13,353 nucleotides of DNA, from positions 1 through 13,353 of the forward strand of contig NZ_UPZP01000062.1 in assembly GCF_900538805.1 (NCBI RefSeq), read 5' to 3'. Positions 12,299 to 13,353 of the stretch are shown piece after piece (within the stretch, counting starts at the first letter, position 1; the number at the start of each line of letters is the position of its first letter). The position numbers and the translations under genes are program-made. The notes beneath the pieces are model-generated. The model searched no databases. It had not been told where the DNA came from and saw only the letters and a list, made by a program, of their open reading frames with translations. Source of the DNA: an uncultured Dialister sp. GTDB taxonomy: Bacteria; Bacillota; Negativicutes; Veillonellales; Dialisteraceae.

Positions 12299-13099
12299 AT
12301 GGCTGTTCGTTTGATTGCCATCGATCTGGATGGCACGCTGCTTCATGATGATATGACCATTTCCGGCTACTCCAGAAATGTCATCAAAAAGGCCCAATCC
12401 CAGGGCTATGAAATCGTGGTGGCCACAGGCCGTATGTGGGACTCCGCACGGAAAAAGGCGGAAACCCTCCATCTGGGAAATGTGCCTCTCATCTGCTACA
12501 CGGGAGCATGGATCATGATGAGTGAAACGGGAGAGCCCGTGCGGCAGGATGGCCTTTCCCCGGACTTGGCTTCGGAAATTCTTTTGGAATCCAAAAGAAG
12601 GGGATGGAATGCCACCTCCTTCATGGACGATGTGATTTACATGGACAAGCCTAACGGCACGGAAGAAAAATACCAGAAATACCGCTCCAAGAAGCCGGTG
12701 TACATAGGAGCGGAATTTTATCACCCTGATAAACTTGTGACGCGTATCGTCTTTGCAGACCCCTCTTTGGAAAAAAGACTGGCCATCCGGCAGGTGGTGG
12801 AAGAAAAATTCAAAGGCCAGGTGGATGTGGTCTTCCCGGGAGATGATTTCGTAGATGTCCATAAAAGGGGCATCAACAAAGCCGCCGCGGTCCGCTTCCT
12901 CTGCGATAAAAAAGGAATCACGCCGGAAGAGGTCATGGCCTTTGGCAATACGGAAAATGACGTGCCCCTTCTTCAAATGGCAGGCCTCTCCTATGCCGTC
13001 AGCAACGCCGACGAAGTGGCTAAAGAGGCGGCCCGGGCCATCTGCCCCTCCAATGAAGACGACGGCGTGGCGAAGACGATAGGGAAGGTGCTGCTGTAG
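12299..13099 (+). CDS. Cof-type HAD-IIB family phosphatase
   Basis: A 266-aa soluble hydrolase, probably acting on sugar phosphates or other small phosphorylated metabolites. HAD motif I is DLDGTLL (9-15; nucleophile Asp9, acid/base Asp11), motif II has Thr43 in ATGR, motif III is Lys194 in GINKAAAV, and motif IV is GNTENDVPLL (216-225) with Asp221. The first acidic position of motif IV is Asn217, a variant also seen in other Cof proteins. The C2B cap lies at about 85-185. AAAGGAG (12286-12292) is 6 nt before the ATG. It follows the transporter gene by 19 nt. No terminator with a T run is evident downstream; a 9-bp tandem array and hairpins follow instead. Confidence 0.88.
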   Translation: MAVRLIAIDLDGTLLHDDMTISGYSRNVIKKAQSQGYEIVVATGRMWDSARKKAETLHLGNVPLICYTGAWIMMSETGEPVRQDGLSPDLASEILLESKRRGWNATSFMDDVIYMDKPNGTEEKYQKYRSKKPVYIGAEFYHPDKLVTRIVFADPSLEKRLAIRQVVEEKFKGQVDVVFPGDDFVDVHKRGINKAAAVRFLCDKKGITPEEVMAFGNTENDVPLLQMAGLSYAVSNADEVAKEAARAICPSNEDDGVAKTIGKVLL

Positions 13100-13119
13100 G
13101 GACAGGCCTTCGGTGTGAG

Positions 13120-13155
13120 GGTTCAGAAGGTGCAGAAGGTTCAAAAGGTTCAAAG
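13120..13155. repeat. 9-bp tandem array, four units
   Basis: GGTTCAGAA, GGTGCAGAA, GGTTCAAAA and GGTTCAAAG are consecutive, followed by a decayed unit. It starts 20 nt after the phosphatase stop, much as the 8-bp array follows the dehydrogenase stop at 1353. Confidence 0.6.
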
Positions 13156-13165
13156 GGTGAAGGTG

Positions 13166-13279
13166 GGCGGCTACGCCGCCAGCATTGATAAAACCTTCAT
13201 AACCAGGCTTCGCCTGTGGGAAAACCATACAACCGTGCCTGCGGCGCGAGGGAAAACAGGCAAACCGCCCTTACGGGCG
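13166..13279. repeat. Hairpin string, possible fourth member
   Basis: GGCGGC-TAC-GCCGCC (13166-13180), CAGGC-TTC-GCCTG (13204-13216) and CGCCC-TTAC-GGGCG (13266-13279) are spaced small hairpins similar in scale to copies A-C, but the linkers (AAAACC-rich) differ. It may be a related but separate family. Confidence 0.45.
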
Positions 13280-13290
13280 ATGGAAATGCA

Positions 13291-13353
13291 ATCGAGTAGA
13301 GATTATTCATCCCTCTCACACCACCGTACGTACCGTTCGGTATACGGCGGTTC
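13291..13353 (-). mobile_element. 3' end of a group II intron (domains V and VI), partial
   Basis: Read on the minus strand, ACCGCCGTA (13351-13343) pairs with TACGGTGGT (13328-13320) with one G-U pair. The distal helix TACC-GAAC-GGTA and a 2-nt CG bulge (13330-13329) lie between: the domain V layout, with a CGC triad near the base. Domain VI follows: GAG-AGGGAT-GAATA-ATCTCT-A-CTC (13317-13294), a 9-bp stem with one unpaired A opposite 13297, the expected branch point. It lies 7 nt from an AT at 13291, fitting the AY end of group II introns. The short distal helix and CGC triad suggest class C. The rest of the intron, and any reverse transcriptase, would lie beyond the window. Confidence 0.7.

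Overview
The window looks like chromosomal DNA from a low-to-mid GC member of the Bacillota (Firmicutes). Strong AAAGGAG-type ribosome binding sites, extended -10 promoters (TGn-TAnnAT), a NiaR-type NAD repressor and a TxpA-like mini-toxin all fit this. The mix of proteins and the GC-rich hairpin repeats between genes remind me of Negativicutes such as Dialister or Megasphaera. That is an impression from the sequence, not a search result.

Layout. (1) 1-300: a 28-residue holin-like/TxpA-like membrane peptide gene at the left edge faces a promoter and a rho-independent terminator on the opposite strand. These would make a convergent RNA of about 95 nt, the arrangement of a type I toxin-antitoxin locus. 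(2) 300-3291: a 3-hydroxyacyl-CoA dehydrogenase, then a niaR-like repressor and an RluA-family pseudouridine synthase that form an operon ending in a terminator. Both promoters follow a string of small hairpins and share the 12-mer GTGATACAATAT. A 159-bp foldback mobile element (MITE) with CTAG target duplications lies between the dehydrogenase and niaR. (3) 3292-4516: about 1.2 kb without a convincing gene, made largely of dispersed repeats. (4) 4517-9747: a compact type I restriction-modification operon, hsdR-hsdM-hsdS. The two target-recognition domains of HsdS are AT-rich and sit between 185-bp in-frame direct repeats. (5) 9748-10376: a terminator, an 8-bp tandem array and second copies of the repeats seen left of the operon. 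(6) 10377-13099: a D-2-hydroxyacid dehydrogenase (minus strand), divergent from a DMT-family exporter and a Cof-type HAD phosphatase. Their divergent promoters lie in one imperfect 28-bp palindrome. (7) 13100-13353: tandem and hairpin repeats, then the 3' end (domains V and VI) of a group II intron on the minus strand that runs out of the window.

How it fits together. The housekeeping genes look metabolically unlinked, apart from a loose nicotinamide theme: two oxidoreductases and a niacin-responsive repressor. The striking part is the accessory layer: a candidate toxin/antisense-RNA pair, a MITE, a group II intron end, several dispersed repeat families, and a restriction-modification operon bracketed by directly repeated elements, consistent with an exchangeable defence cassette. 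No database search was possible. Protein family calls rest on motifs read directly; the RNA and regulatory calls are structural inferences.
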